DNA from: Campylobacter lari
Lineage (GTDB): Bacteria; Campylobacterota; Campylobacteria; Campylobacterales; Campylobacteraceae
DNA length: 64,000 bases
NCBI RefSeq assembly: GCF_001017575.1
Contig: NZ_CP011372.1
Span: 1,116,001-1,180,000 of the forward strand
Reading direction: 5' to 3'
This document shows positions 36,776 to 45,590 of this stretch, piece after piece. The notes beneath the pieces were generated by a model, which worked only from the letters and a program-made list of their open reading frames with translations, was not told the DNA's origin and did not search any database. The stretch's first letter is position 1. Every line of letters begins with the position of its first letter. A program made the translations under genes and the position numbers.

Positions 36776-39388
36776 TTAGTTTAAATTCACTACTATGCTT
36801 TTTGCATCTTTACTTACACTTAGAGTATATTTAGCTTTTTGAACTTTTGCTTTGATGTTTTTATGTAAGCTTTGATTATTTTTAGTAATAGTTTCTAATA
36901 AGCTTTGTAAGTCTTTTTGATTTAGTTGTTTATTGTTTGCATCTACAAAGCCTTTTTCACTTTGCATTAAAATAAAGCTTTTATTTTTTACATTATTGTT
37001 TGTATATACATTAATAGAACTATCTTTAGAAAGATTAATAGCTTCTTTAGCACTTAAATAAGTTTTAGTATCATCTTTTAAGATAAAGCTATAATGATCA
37101 AAGTTATTGATAGTATTTGCTTTTATATTTGTATTTAATACTAAATGATTATTAGTGCCACTTTTATGCATTAGAGCTTTTGATACAAAGTTATTATCTT
37201 CTTTAGTTTGTAAAAAGCTACCTGCTAATACATCTATATTAGTATTATTAAAAATATTAGTATTACCACTTAGATATAAGGTATTATTATAGCTTTTATC
37301 ATTTTCACTATATACACCAGAAGCACTTATAAATATAGCTTTGTTGTTTTTATACTCATCTATATTTAAATTATTTATATGAGTATAATTATCATGAGTG
37401 TTCTTAGCTATACCTGCACTAATTACTACTTCACCTTCTCTTTTATCAGAAGCTGTGCCTAGGGCTAGATTATCAAAGATAAAAGTATTATTAGCACTTT
37501 CAGTATTAGCATTAATAACATAAACATTAGAACTAGCCGCACTTGAATAATCTTTAATATTTAAAGTATTATCATTAGCATTTTCATTAGCTCTTAAAAT
37601 GATTTTAGAACCTTTATCTATATTAGAAGCATTTGATAAAGATTGCACAAGATTATATTTTATAGTGTTTTTTTCTAAATTATCAGCTTCTATAATAGCA
37701 GTGAGATTTCTACCTGATTTTACATTATCTAAAACTATACTATTAGCATTAGCACTACTTGCATAATAATCTTTATCATTTAAACTAACCTTGCTTACTC
37801 CATATAAATATAAAGGCATAGCAATGTTTGAGTTTTTAATATTAATGCTATTATTATTTGCTTTAGAACTTAGAGTTTGTGCTGCTGTGATTTGAATTTT
37901 ATCTTGATGATTTTCAACAGTAATACCTTGGGTTAAATCCCCATTGATATGAATACTATTTCTATTAGCTCCTTTAGTCGCTACCCCACCATAAAGATTA
38001 AACTCATTTTTACCTGTAAAATTAGAATTAATTTCAAATGGTTTTTTTAGATTAATGCTAATGCTATTATCATTAGCTATACCATTATTAGTAATACCTG
38101 CATAAAAGTCTAAAAGAGCTTTTACCTCTACATTAGTATTTAATGCTAATAAGGTTTGTAAGTCTTTTATATCTATGGTGTTTTTATAAGCATTACCTTG
38201 TATGATTTTACCCCCATAGATTTCTCCTACTAAGACAGCATTATAAGCTAATGGGGTATTTTTAGTATCTACTCTTAAATCTAGTTTTAAATCATTGATT
38301 AATACACTATTATTACTTACTTCATAGCTTTGATTATTATTAACATCCACAAAAGCTCCTCCTAAGTGAGTAGCAGCTGATGTTGAATATGCTCCACTTG
38401 GACCATGGACTAATAAAGAAGCTCCATCTATAATAACTTTATTATTTTTAGCATTAGCATTATAAGTAATGGCTCCATTTACATGAGTCATTCTCTCATC
38501 AAAGATATTATCCCCTAAAGTGCTTTGTCTATAAGGGGTAGTATGAAAGTCTATCTTTACGCCTTTATTTAATATAACTGTATTATTATTAGCATTAGCA
38601 TCCACACCAAAAGCACCTAATACATAAGGAGCACCATTTAAAGGTAAGGTATAGGTGTTTTCAACACCCATATTTACATAGGCATCTTTTAAGAAATTTA
38701 AAGTATTATTACTTACTTCACCTTTTCTAGCTATAGCTGGAGTGATTAAAAAATTATATTTATTATCCAAACCACTAGCTTTAGGATTAATTACTTCTTT
38801 ATCGGTAGGTTTTAAATAATATACTGAAGATAATTCCCCTGCTTTTAATACTAAGGTATTATTATTAGCTTTTGCATTAAAAGTATAAGCAGAAACTAAA
38901 AAAGGTATATAGCTGATTTGATTTAGGGTAGTATTAGCTGAGTTAGAACTATGAAATCCATTAACTACAAAAATATCTTCTTTAATACTTGGAGTAAGTA
39001 TGTCTTGCTTAAAATATAAATCATTCATTTTTGCATGAGCTTTATCTTTAGGATTATCATAGATTAAAGTGATATTTGAAAGATTTTTATTAGTAGCCAT
39101 TTGACCATAGAAGTTTTTACCACTTAAGAGTTTATAAGTATCAAGATTATAATCATAGACATCATTGTTCTCATAATGGTGTTTTTTAATTATATAAGCA
39201 TTAGAAGTTTTATCATAATTTGCCTGAGTGGCAGCTTCTAAAGAACTTAGTGAAAAAATAGTAAATAAAGAAAGTTTTAAAAGATTAGAGTTTTTATAGT
39301 TTTTTAAAGAATTTAAAGTATTTGAGTTAAAACGAAAATTATCGTATCCCCCCCCCGTGAGGCGATTTTTAGCTGTACTTATATGCAT
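36776..39388 (-). CDS. Phase-variable beta-helical passenger-like surface protein without translocator
   Basis: The 870-residue protein has an unusually long N-terminal region (about 35 residues), then a hydrophobic signal segment (LLKLSLFTIFSLSSLEA, about 36-52). The body is made of irregular repeats of the form ANNNTLVLK or NNSINIKN, typical of an autotransporter beta-helix passenger. The C-terminal ~100 residues (FDHYSFILKDD ... INVYTN) look like the segment that normally leads into a barrel, but the frame stops at VVNLN and no barrel follows. It has no TPS domain. A G9 tract at codons 11-14 makes it phase variable; with nine G the gene is ON. It is the first gene of the TPS operon. Confidence 0.72.
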   Translation of the reverse strand: MHISTAKNRLTGGGYDNFRFNSNTLNSLKNYKNSNLLKLSLFTIFSLSSLEAATQANYDKTSNAYIIKKHHYENNDVYDYNLDTYKLLSGKNFYGQMATNKNLSNITLIYDNPKDKAHAKMNDLYFKQDILTPSIKEDIFVVNGFHSSNSANTTLNQISYIPFLVSAYTFNAKANNNTLVLKAGELSSVYYLKPTDKEVINPKASGLDNKYNFLITPAIARKGEVSNNTLNFLKDAYVNMGVENTYTLPLNGAPYVLGAFGVDANANNNTVILNKGVKIDFHTTPYRQSTLGDNIFDERMTHVNGAITYNANAKNNKVIIDGASLLVHGPSGAYSTSAATHLGGAFVDVNNNQSYEVSNNSVLINDLKLDLRVDTKNTPLAYNAVLVGEIYGGKIIQGNAYKNTIDIKDLQTLLALNTNVEVKALLDFYAGITNNGIANDNSISINLKKPFEINSNFTGKNEFNLYGGVATKGANRNSIHINGDLTQGITVENHQDKIQITAAQTLSSKANNNSINIKNSNIAMPLYLYGVSKVSLNDKDYYASSANANSIVLDNVKSGRNLTAIIEADNLEKNTIKYNLVQSLSNASNIDKGSKIILRANENANDNTLNIKDYSSAASSNVYVINANTESANNTFIFDNLALGTASDKREGEVVISAGIAKNTHDNYTHINNLNIDEYKNNKAIFISASGVYSENDKSYNNTLYLSGNTNIFNNTNIDVLAGSFLQTKEDNNFVSKALMHKSGTNNHLVLNTNIKANTINNFDHYSFILKDDTKTYLSAKEAINLSKDSSINVYTNNNVKNKSFILMQSEKGFVDANNKQLNQKDLQSLLETITKNNQSLHKNIKAKVQKAKYTLSVSKDAKSIVVNLN
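39348..39356 (-). repeat. Poly-G9 contingency tract
   Basis: Nine G on the coding strand, starting in codon 11 (ACG GGG GGG GGA). Adding one G gives a stop three codons after the tract (ATA CGA TAA); losing one gives a stop about 11 codons later. Both alternatives end before the signal peptide. Tracts of this length are the known phase-variation switches of Campylobacter. Confidence 0.92.
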
Positions 39389-39446
39389 TGAAAAAGTCCT
39401 TTCGAAAAATGATTAATGTGTTTGATTGGTTTATTGCTTGTTTGTA

Positions 39447-39471
39447 TTAACTAGTAAACATTACTAGTTAA
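39447..39471. promoter_or_regulatory. Operator-like perfect dyad upstream of the TPS operon
   Basis: An 11-bp perfect inverted repeat (TTAACTAGTAA with its complement) has a 3-base centre and lies 59 bases before the start of the phase-variable gene. It could be a repressor site or a leader hairpin. No T-run follows. Confidence 0.5.
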
Positions 39472-39526
39472 TTGTTAATGCATTCGGAATATTAATATTT
39501 TATTTATAAATTTTTCCTTAAGTATA

Positions 39527-39551
39527 ATTTAAGATAGTAAATATCTTAAAT
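39527..39551. promoter_or_regulatory. Second dyad upstream of the TPS operon
   Basis: A 10-bp perfect inverted repeat (ATTTAAGATA with its complement) has a 5-base centre. On the minus strand it directly precedes TATACT, a possible -10 at about 39521-39526, so it may be an operator over the -35 region. It lies 38 bases beyond the end of the neighbouring thioredoxin gene and could also serve as its terminator. Confidence 0.4.
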
Positions 39552-39588
39552 ACTACAAACATAATAATATTAATATTTCTAATAATAA

Positions 39589-40086
39589 CTATTGTAAAAA
39601 TTTAATCTTATTTTCTAAAACACTTTTTGGGGTAAGTCCGATGAATTTTTCATTTATTTTACCTTTTTCATCAAAAAAAACTATCACAGGTACGCCATAA
39701 ATTCCACCCACAGCTTTAGACAAAAATGAACTTGCTTTGGCTTCATATAAAAGTGGCAAATCTAACTTTTTTTCCAAAAGAATTTTTTGAGCTTCTTCTT
39801 TCAACTTAGCTCCATTTAGCACCGCTAAAATAGGAAAGTTTCTTTCTTTATAAAGCTCGTTTAGCATAGGAATTTGCACATTACATGCACCGCAATCTTG
39901 CGTGAAAAAAAATAAAGCATAAGCTTGATTTGCATTTTGTGTTTTTAAGGTTTTTTCAAAACCATCATATTTAAAAGTATAGTTTTGATTTGAATTTAGG
40001 GTTTGAAATTCATTATTTGAGCATGCACTAAAGAAAAAAACGCTTATTAAAGCCAAGAAGCAATAGAAGCTTTTAATTGCGACCAT
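39589..40086 (-). CDS. Thioredoxin-like lipoprotein (second of pair, iron-uptake operon)
   Basis: The 165-residue protein has a lipoprotein signal (lipobox FFSAC, Cys about 22) and a TlpA-like fold with active site FTQDCGACNVQIP. The cis-proline loop is GVPVIVFF. It starts behind GGAGAAAAACC and overlaps the end of its paralogue by 40 bases. With it, it forms the last two genes of the FTR1/P19 operon; similar pairs are part of the E. coli-type fetMP-linked fet clusters. A role in electron transfer or disulfide handling for periplasmic iron or copper is inferred. It corresponds to Cj1665 by recall. Confidence 0.8.
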   Translation of the reverse strand: MVAIKSFYCFLALISVFFFSACSNNEFQTLNSNQNYTFKYDGFEKTLKTQNANQAYALFFFTQDCGACNVQIPMLNELYKERNFPILAVLNGAKLKEEAQKILLEKKLDLPLLYEAKASSFLSKAVGGIYGVPVIVFFDEKGKINEKFIGLTPKSVLENKIKFLQ

Positions 40087-40538
40087 GGTTTTTCTCCTAT
40101 GATTTTATCTTGTACAACTCCATCTTTAATGACAAAAGTAGTTGGCACTGCAAAAACGCTAAATCTTTGCCATGAGATATCCAAATCATCTTGTAAAAAT
40201 ATGATATTTTTGTAATCATATTTTGTAGCAAATTCTTCAAAATCCTTACCTTTATCTATAGAATCAAGGGCTAAAACGGTCATTTTTTTAGGATATTCGT
40301 TAGCTAGTTTTTCCAAGAGTGGCAAGTCTTTTAAACAAGATGCACAACCTTGCTCCACAAAGGTTAAAACAATGAGATTATCAAAATCAGCTAGTTTGAT
40401 TTTCTCACCTTCTAAATTTTTAGCTGCGATTTCTGGTGCTTTTAAGCCTACTTTGCCGCCATTTTTATTGTTGTTTTCAAAACATGCACTTAAAAAAACT
40501 AAACATAAACAAGCTAAAATTATACTTTTAATTTTCAC
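40047..40538 (-). CDS. Thioredoxin-like lipoprotein (first of pair, iron-uptake operon)
   Basis: The 163-residue protein starts with GTG and has lipobox FLSAC (Cys about 19). The thioredoxin-type active site is VEQGCASCLKDLP and the cis-Pro is in FAVPTTFVI. It overlaps the ATPase gene by 11 bases. It differs from its downstream paralogue in the dipeptide between the cysteines (AS versus GA), which suggests different redox potentials. It corresponds to Cj1664 by recall. Confidence 0.82.
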   Translation of the reverse strand: MKIKSIILACLCLVFLSACFENNNKNGGKVGLKAPEIAAKNLEGEKIKLADFDNLIVLTFVEQGCASCLKDLPLLEKLANEYPKKMTVLALDSIDKGKDFEEFATKYDYKNIIFLQDDLDISWQRFSVFAVPTTFVIKDGVVQDKIIGEKPWSQLKASIASWL

Positions 40539-41184
40539 TTTTCATCACTCCATGGCTTAAAATGATAGTTCTATCAGCAAAGGTTGCTAAGTCTGGATTG
40601 TGAGTGATTAAAACTATGGTTTTACCATCTTGTTTTAATTTACAAAAAAGTTCTAAAATGTTTTTTTCATTTGCCTCATCTAAATTTCCAGTTGGCTCAT
40701 CTGCTAATAAAATTTCAGGATCATTCACTAAAGCTCTTGCTATACATAGCCTTTGTTGCTCCCCGCCGCTTAGTTGGCTTGGTAAATGCGTAAGTCTGTG
40801 TGAAAGCCCTACTTTTTCTAGTGCTATTATAGCGTCTTTTTGTTCTATACTTGAGTGATAAAACTGTGCTAGCATGACATTTTCTAAGGCATTTAAATAA
40901 GGTATTAAATGAAATTGTTGAAAAATCAAGCCTATTTTTTCTCTTCTAATCACGCTTTTTTCTTCTTCACTTAAATTTCCAACTTCTTTATCATCTAAAA
41001 AATACTCCCCACTACTTTGAGTATCCATTAAAGAAAGTATATTTAAAAGTGTTGATTTACCTGAACCTGATGGACCCATGATAGCTAGCCATTCGCCTTG
41101 CTTTACTTCTAGGTTGATATTTTGTAAAGCTTTAACTTCATTAAAATTACGATTTAAATTTGAAATTTTTATAATATTTTTCAT
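40528..41184 (-). CDS. ABC transporter ATP-binding protein (LolD/MacB type, FTR1/P19 operon)
   Basis: The 218-residue ATPase has Walker A GPSGSGKST, signature LSGGEQQR, Walker B ILLADEPTGNLDE and the switch His in LITHNPD. It belongs to the LolD/MacB branch that partners FtsX-type permeases, two of which precede it. The ATG at 41184 overlaps the permease stop (TGATGA); a GTG one codon earlier is less likely. It corresponds to Cj1663 by recall. Confidence 0.88.
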   Translation of the reverse strand: MKNIIKISNLNRNFNEVKALQNINLEVKQGEWLAIMGPSGSGKSTLLNILSLMDTQSSGEYFLDDKEVGNLSEEEKSVIRREKIGLIFQQFHLIPYLNALENVMLAQFYHSSIEQKDAIIALEKVGLSHRLTHLPSQLSGGEQQRLCIARALVNDPEILLADEPTGNLDEANEKNILELFCKLKQDGKTIVLITHNPDLATFADRTIILSHGVMKSEN

Positions 41185-42299
41185 CACTCACCCTTTAAAT
41201 TTTCACAAACATTGATTTTTAAAGCTTTTTTTAGCGGTAAAATACTTGCAAAAAATGCAAATACCAAAGAAACAAGCACCGCAAAAAATACTGAAAGCAA
41301 TCTAAAGTCTATACTTGCATTAAAAATCAAATACCCAAAAATATTTGCCAAAAAATACCCACAAAAAGCACCAAGCAAACTCGCACTTAAACTTAAAATA
41401 AACACTTCAGCTCCAAAGAGCTTGATGATTTCTTTATGCTTAGCTCCTAGTGCAAGGTGTAAGGCTATTTCTTTTTTTCTTGAAAAAATCACTGCACTAA
41501 GAGTTGTATTTACACTCAAAGAACTAATGAGTAAAATCGTTAAGCTAATCAAAGCCATCAAAGCTTTGATCTTTTCTAAAATCACACCTTCGCTAATGGA
41601 TACTGAGGCTATGACTTTAGCTTCTACATTAGCCTTGCTAAGTTCTTTTGCTTTTTGATCTAAACTTTCATAATCACCTAGCAAAATAGCTTGAGCATAA
41701 TTTATAACTTCTTTAGCTGCTAACTCTTGAGCTTTTTTTAAAGAGATAATTAAAACCCCATCTTGCTCATCGTTACTTCTTAAAATAGCTTTGATTTTTA
41801 CTTTGACTATTTTGGAAATACTTGGATTATAAATTTGTAATTCTTGTCCTATTTTAAGTTCAAGCTGTTTAGCTAGATCAGCCCCTACAAAGGCACTATC
41901 TCCACTAAAATCACTCAAAGAAAAACTTCCTTTTAAAACTTCCATAAAAGGCTTAGTAAGCTTTAAATTTGCAAAATCAACCCCAACCACCACCGCACTT
42001 GAGCTTTCAAGATTATAAAAACCATATAAAAATGGGGTTAAAGCCTTTGCTTTCAAGCTTTCTTTAACTTGATTAAACTCATCCATGCTTAAAAATTCAT
42101 CATCTTTTGGCGTGATGATAAAATTAGCTCCATAAGCTTTTAATTCTTTAGATAATTTTGTGTCAATATCAAAATAAATATTAAAAAATGAAGCACTAAC
42201 CATAGCACCCATAAACACAGCTATAAAAATAATACAAACTCTTTTATAAGAAAAAATAAGAGATTTAAAAACCTCTTGCATAAAAAAATTATTTCCCAT
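41184..42299 (-). CDS. FtsX-type ABC permease (FTR1/P19 operon, second)
   Basis: The 371-residue permease has one N-terminal transmembrane helix (about 17-38), a MacB-like periplasmic domain and three C-terminal helices ending SILPLKKALKINVCENLKGE. With its neighbour and the ATPase it forms a mechanotransmission-type ABC complex. The ATG at 42299 has AGAGG six bases before it; an in-frame ATG six codons later is possible. It overlaps both neighbours. It corresponds to Cj1662 by recall. Confidence 0.82.
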   Translation of the reverse strand: MGNNFFMQEVFKSLIFSYKRVCIIFIAVFMGAMVSASFFNIYFDIDTKLSKELKAYGANFIITPKDDEFLSMDEFNQVKESLKAKALTPFLYGFYNLESSSAVVVGVDFANLKLTKPFMEVLKGSFSLSDFSGDSAFVGADLAKQLELKIGQELQIYNPSISKIVKVKIKAILRSNDEQDGVLIISLKKAQELAAKEVINYAQAILLGDYESLDQKAKELSKANVEAKVIASVSISEGVILEKIKALMALISLTILLISSLSVNTTLSAVIFSRKKEIALHLALGAKHKEIIKLFGAEVFILSLSASLLGAFCGYFLANIFGYLIFNASIDFRLLSVFFAVLVSLVFAFFASILPLKKALKINVCENLKGE

Positions 42300-43581
42300 A
42301 TAAAACCTCTGAAGTAGAAAGTTTAGAAATTCCTTTGATAGAGAACAAACATCCTAAAAATACTATAAGCATCGCAAAAAATAAACAAATTGGTAAAATA
42401 ATCCAAGATATAGCAATAGTATGGTCAAATATACTTAGAGCAATAACTTCTGAAACCCCAACGCCAAAAGCAAAACCAAAAACTGCTCCAACTAAAGCTA
42501 CCACAACCCCTTCTAGTGCAAAAATCATATAAATTTGCAAAGTGCTAGCACCCAAAGCTTTTAAAAGTCCTATTTCGCTTTTTCTTCTAAAAATATCTGC
42601 ACTCATTAAAGATGATATGGCTATGGAAGCTACGATTAAACATATAATGCTAACTACACCCATTAAAGATTGAATTTTAGACACTATCAAACTTTCTGCA
42701 TCTGAAATCGCACTCACTACTTTTGTGCTAGCACCTTTAAAATCTTCTGCGATTTGATAAGCAATAGAACTTACATAAGCAGTGCAATACCACTGATCAT
42801 ACTCAAGCTGATTAAGACTATCTACATCGCGTCTTGCTTTTTGTGCTAAATCGTTTTCAGGTATAGTCAAAGCTGAAACTTCTGCTTTAGCAAACAAACC
42901 TTCTTTTTTAGAAAGTTTTTGTGCTAAAAGTAAAGAAGTAATGATTTTATTTGAAAAAGCTTGAGTTAAGTCTATAATACCAACAACTTTTGTTTTAAAA
43001 ATTTGATCATTTTGCACAAGAGTAATTTCATCATTTATTTTTAAATCATATTTTTGTGCTAAGTCTTTTCCTAGCATTATTTCATCTAAACTATCATCTT
43101 TTGGGTAGCTTCCTTTGATTTGACTATATTTGTATAATTCTTTAATACCTGCATAAAAATCATCATCATCTTGCACCTTTATAGCCTTATCAAAATAAGT
43201 TCCCACTAAAGAGATATTTTCATAATTTGTATTTGGAGTTTGAATTTTTACTTGGGTATCTAAAAATGGTGCAAAGGCGTTGATATTATTTCTCCAAAAA
43301 ATTTCTTTTATAGTATGGAGTTTGCTTTCTTCTAAAAAATTTTGATTTTTCAAAGGCTCATAGATTTTATTACCCACTTCTACACTTAAACTTGCACCTT
43401 TAGGTAAAACTAAAATGTTCGATCCATAACTTCTTAATTCTTTTGTGATTTCATTACCTATGCCCAAAGTAAGATTTAACATCGTAGCCATAAGTAAAGT
43501 AGCTAAAAAAATCGTTAGCAAGGCTAGAGATTTTTGAATTTTATTTTGAAAAATGGAATTTTTTACAATCTTAATTTGCAT
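42289..43581 (-). CDS. FtsX-type ABC permease (FTR1/P19 operon, first)
   Basis: The 430-residue permease has the same plan: helix about 15-36, a larger periplasmic domain, then three helices with SEIGLLKALGAS, the family motif after the second helix. I chose the ATG at 43581, spaced six bases from AGGAA, over the one two codons upstream that touches that site. It corresponds to Cj1661 by recall. It is not needed for FTR1 chemistry itself and its cargo is unknown. Confidence 0.82.
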   Translation of the reverse strand: MQIKIVKNSIFQNKIQKSLALLTIFLATLLMATMLNLTLGIGNEITKELRSYGSNILVLPKGASLSVEVGNKIYEPLKNQNFLEESKLHTIKEIFWRNNINAFAPFLDTQVKIQTPNTNYENISLVGTYFDKAIKVQDDDDFYAGIKELYKYSQIKGSYPKDDSLDEIMLGKDLAQKYDLKINDEITLVQNDQIFKTKVVGIIDLTQAFSNKIITSLLLAQKLSKKEGLFAKAEVSALTIPENDLAQKARRDVDSLNQLEYDQWYCTAYVSSIAYQIAEDFKGASTKVVSAISDAESLIVSKIQSLMGVVSIICLIVASIAISSLMSADIFRRKSEIGLLKALGASTLQIYMIFALEGVVVALVGAVFGFAFGVGVSEVIALSIFDHTIAISWIILPICLFFAMLIVFLGCLFSIKGISKLSTSEVLYGK

Positions 43582-44992
43582 AGTCATTTCCTAATAAATT
43601 ATGAATTCTATATTTTGAAGTCTTATTCATATCGATGTATTTTAAAGGATCATTTTTAAACTCTTCATAGTTTTTTTCATTAGCAAAAAAATATGTTCTT
43701 CCTTTATAAACATAAGATCTTGGCGCTTTTAAATTAATTAGTTCAGTATTATCAATAGGATCATAAACTTTCTTTTCTACTACTTGAGTGAAAAAATTTA
43801 CCCCATCTAAAATTTCTGAAAAAGGTATAATAACTTTGCCATTTTCAAATTTATATTTCATAGGGATAGGATTACACCCACCTGCCTTACCTACACTTGG
43901 TAAGAAAATTCTAACATTACATGAGATACAAATTAACTCTCCACCTTTTTTAACATAACCCATATCCCCACATATACTACAAGCATCAAAAACAGCTACT
44001 GGTGAGTCTTTATCTTCTCTTTTGTTGATTAAGAAAAATCTTACCACTTTACCCTCATCGCTAATATAAGCAAAGCGGTGTAAGTTATTATCTCTTAAAA
44101 TAGCTACATCAAAGACAAATTCATCATTTTCATTTGGCTCTACATAGGTTGGTTCATCTATGGTTACCGGTCTTGAAGCATGCATGTCATAAAAGAGAAA
44201 AATACAAAGACTTAAAATCATAGCACTAAAAATACTTGCACTAAAATTAGTTATAGTTGAATTTTTTGCTTGATTTTTTCTAAATTCTATATCAAAATCT
44301 TTTTTCTTAGTATTTTCACTTACTCTTTGCTTTAGAGCTAAAACTATAAAAAGCCCTAATAACACAAACCATCCATAAGTATAAAATTTAGCATAATACA
44401 CACTTTTTGCCACATAGCTTAAATACAAGCTTTCTGTTTCTATCACGCCTTCTCTCATAAGGTGTAATAAAATTTGTGCTAAAGCTTCATTTAGATAAAA
44501 AATTACGATAATAAATAAAAATAAATTTAAAAACTTGAATTTAAATTCTCTTAGCCATCTTGTAAAAAGATAAACCCCAAAACACACAACAAAAGCAAGT
44601 AAAATAAGCCCAAAAGAGCTAATCGCTAAAGAATCTAAAAAATTAGTGCTTAATATAGGAAAGTCAATAGAAATATGTAAGTATTTTACACCAAAAGCAA
44701 AAGATAATAAAAAAAGCAATATTGCTTGAATTTTTTCTTTTAAAAAATTATTTTTTAAAAAAGAAAAAATGATAATGCCCAAAAACAATAAAACAAATAA
44801 AATATCATTAGAAAAATACAACAAATCATAGCTTAGTGTTTTAGCGCTAATAAAAAAAGCAAAATAAGAAAAAACAAAACCTACAAAAGCAAGTTTGAAC
44901 ACTAAAGAATTTTTTAGATTATAAAAAAATAAAGCACTCAAAAGCGCATAAGAAAAAAATACTCCAAAAAAATGTACAAAATAAATCGACAT
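43571..44992 (-). CDS. Membrane protein with DUF2318 cysteine domain (FTR1/P19 operon)
   Basis: The 473-residue protein has about eight transmembrane segments in the first 270 residues, one more near 250-275, and a periplasmic C-terminal DUF2318 domain with cysteine pairs CSICGDMGY and CISCNVR and a following GGCNPIPM. It is a candidate iron reductase or electron-transfer partner for P19-bound iron. A YHS-like tail (PRSYVYKGRTYFFANEKNYEEFKNDP in two parts) closes the protein. It is preceded by two hairpins that may separate its expression from p19. It corresponds to Cj1660 by recall. Confidence 0.8.
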   Translation of the reverse strand: MSIYFVHFFGVFFSYALLSALFFYNLKNSLVFKLAFVGFVFSYFAFFISAKTLSYDLLYFSNDILFVLLFLGIIIFSFLKNNFLKEKIQAILLFLLSFAFGVKYLHISIDFPILSTNFLDSLAISSFGLILLAFVVCFGVYLFTRWLREFKFKFLNLFLFIIVIFYLNEALAQILLHLMREGVIETESLYLSYVAKSVYYAKFYTYGWFVLLGLFIVLALKQRVSENTKKKDFDIEFRKNQAKNSTITNFSASIFSAMILSLCIFLFYDMHASRPVTIDEPTYVEPNENDEFVFDVAILRDNNLHRFAYISDEGKVVRFFLINKREDKDSPVAVFDACSICGDMGYVKKGGELICISCNVRIFLPSVGKAGGCNPIPMKYKFENGKVIIPFSEILDGVNFFTQVVEKKVYDPIDNTELINLKAPRSYVYKGRTYFFANEKNYEEFKNDPLKYIDMNKTSKYRIHNLLGNDYAN

Positions 44993-45011
44993 AGGCTCTT
45001 CTTTGATAGAA

Positions 45012-45063
45012 TTTATTTATAAAATCAATAATTTCATAAATAAACCCTAGCAAAAAGCTAGGG
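45012..45063 (-). terminator. Tandem hairpins after p19 (attenuator-like)
   Basis: Directly after the p19 stop, CCCTAGC and GCTAGGG pair around a 5-base loop (45045-45063), followed by TTTATTTAT. Then a 14-bp stem with one wobble (45012-45044) follows. The first resembles a weak intrinsic terminator. Together they could make ftr1-p19 mRNA more abundant than the distal ABC and thioredoxin genes. Confidence 0.6.
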
Positions 45064-45068
45064 AAAAA

Positions 45069-45590
45069 TCACTTAGGTTTTCCTGTGTATTTGAAGTTGT
45101 ATTTAACTGAAAACGGCTCAAACCATTTACCAACACCTGTTTCTTTATCAACATGGCGTCCAAAACCTTGTTTTTCTGGGCTTTCTATTAAAAATACTAA
45201 CTCATAATTTCCTATACCTGTATCCATTTTTAAATTCGCACCATAGTGAGGGCCATCATCTGCAACCATAGGCATAAGAGTTCCTGTTTTTACTTTACCA
45301 TTATCAAGATTAGTTAGCTTATAAGCTATAGTTAAATAAGGGATCCAAAAGCCTTCTGGAAAGCCGTTTTTATTGCCCTTTAATGCATGAATATCTGCTT
45401 CAAGGTGAATATCTGCTAAACTTGCTGCAAGATCAATCCCTCTTGGCTCCATTTCGATTGGTTGTAAATAAACCGCTGCTATTTCCATACCATTTAACTC
45501 ATAAGGATCGCCAATTGGCACCTCTGCTGCAAAAACTGAACTAGCTAAAATACTAGCTGCTGCGCCTAAACTTAATAAAGTTTTTTTCAT
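45069..45590 (-). CDS. p19: Periplasmic iron/copper-binding protein P19
   Basis: The 173-residue protein has a cleavable signal (about 1-21) and the P19 (FetP/Tpd) immunoglobulin-like domain. Metal ligands of the family are seen in NGMEIAAVYLQPIEME (Glu, Met) and DIHLEADIHALKGN (two His), and the third His in DDGPHYG. P19 is a dimer that binds copper and iron and feeds the FTR1 permease under iron limitation. The start overlaps the ftr1 stop by 4 bases. It corresponds to Cj1659. Confidence 0.93.
   Translation of the reverse strand: MKKTLLSLGAAASILASSVFAAEVPIGDPYELNGMEIAAVYLQPIEMEPRGIDLAASLADIHLEADIHALKGNKNGFPEGFWIPYLTIAYKLTNLDNGKVKTGTLMPMVADDGPHYGANLKMDTGIGNYELVFLIESPEKQGFGRHVDKETGVGKWFEPFSVKYNFKYTGKPK

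Noticed and set aside
39348-39356. Sequencing artefact or frameshifted pseudogene
   Set aside because: With G9 the frame is intact for 870 codons with signal peptide and ribosome site, as expected for the ON state.
36776-39388. Complete autotransporter
   Set aside because: No C-terminal barrel strands or terminal aromatic residue; the next gene starts 25 bases later.
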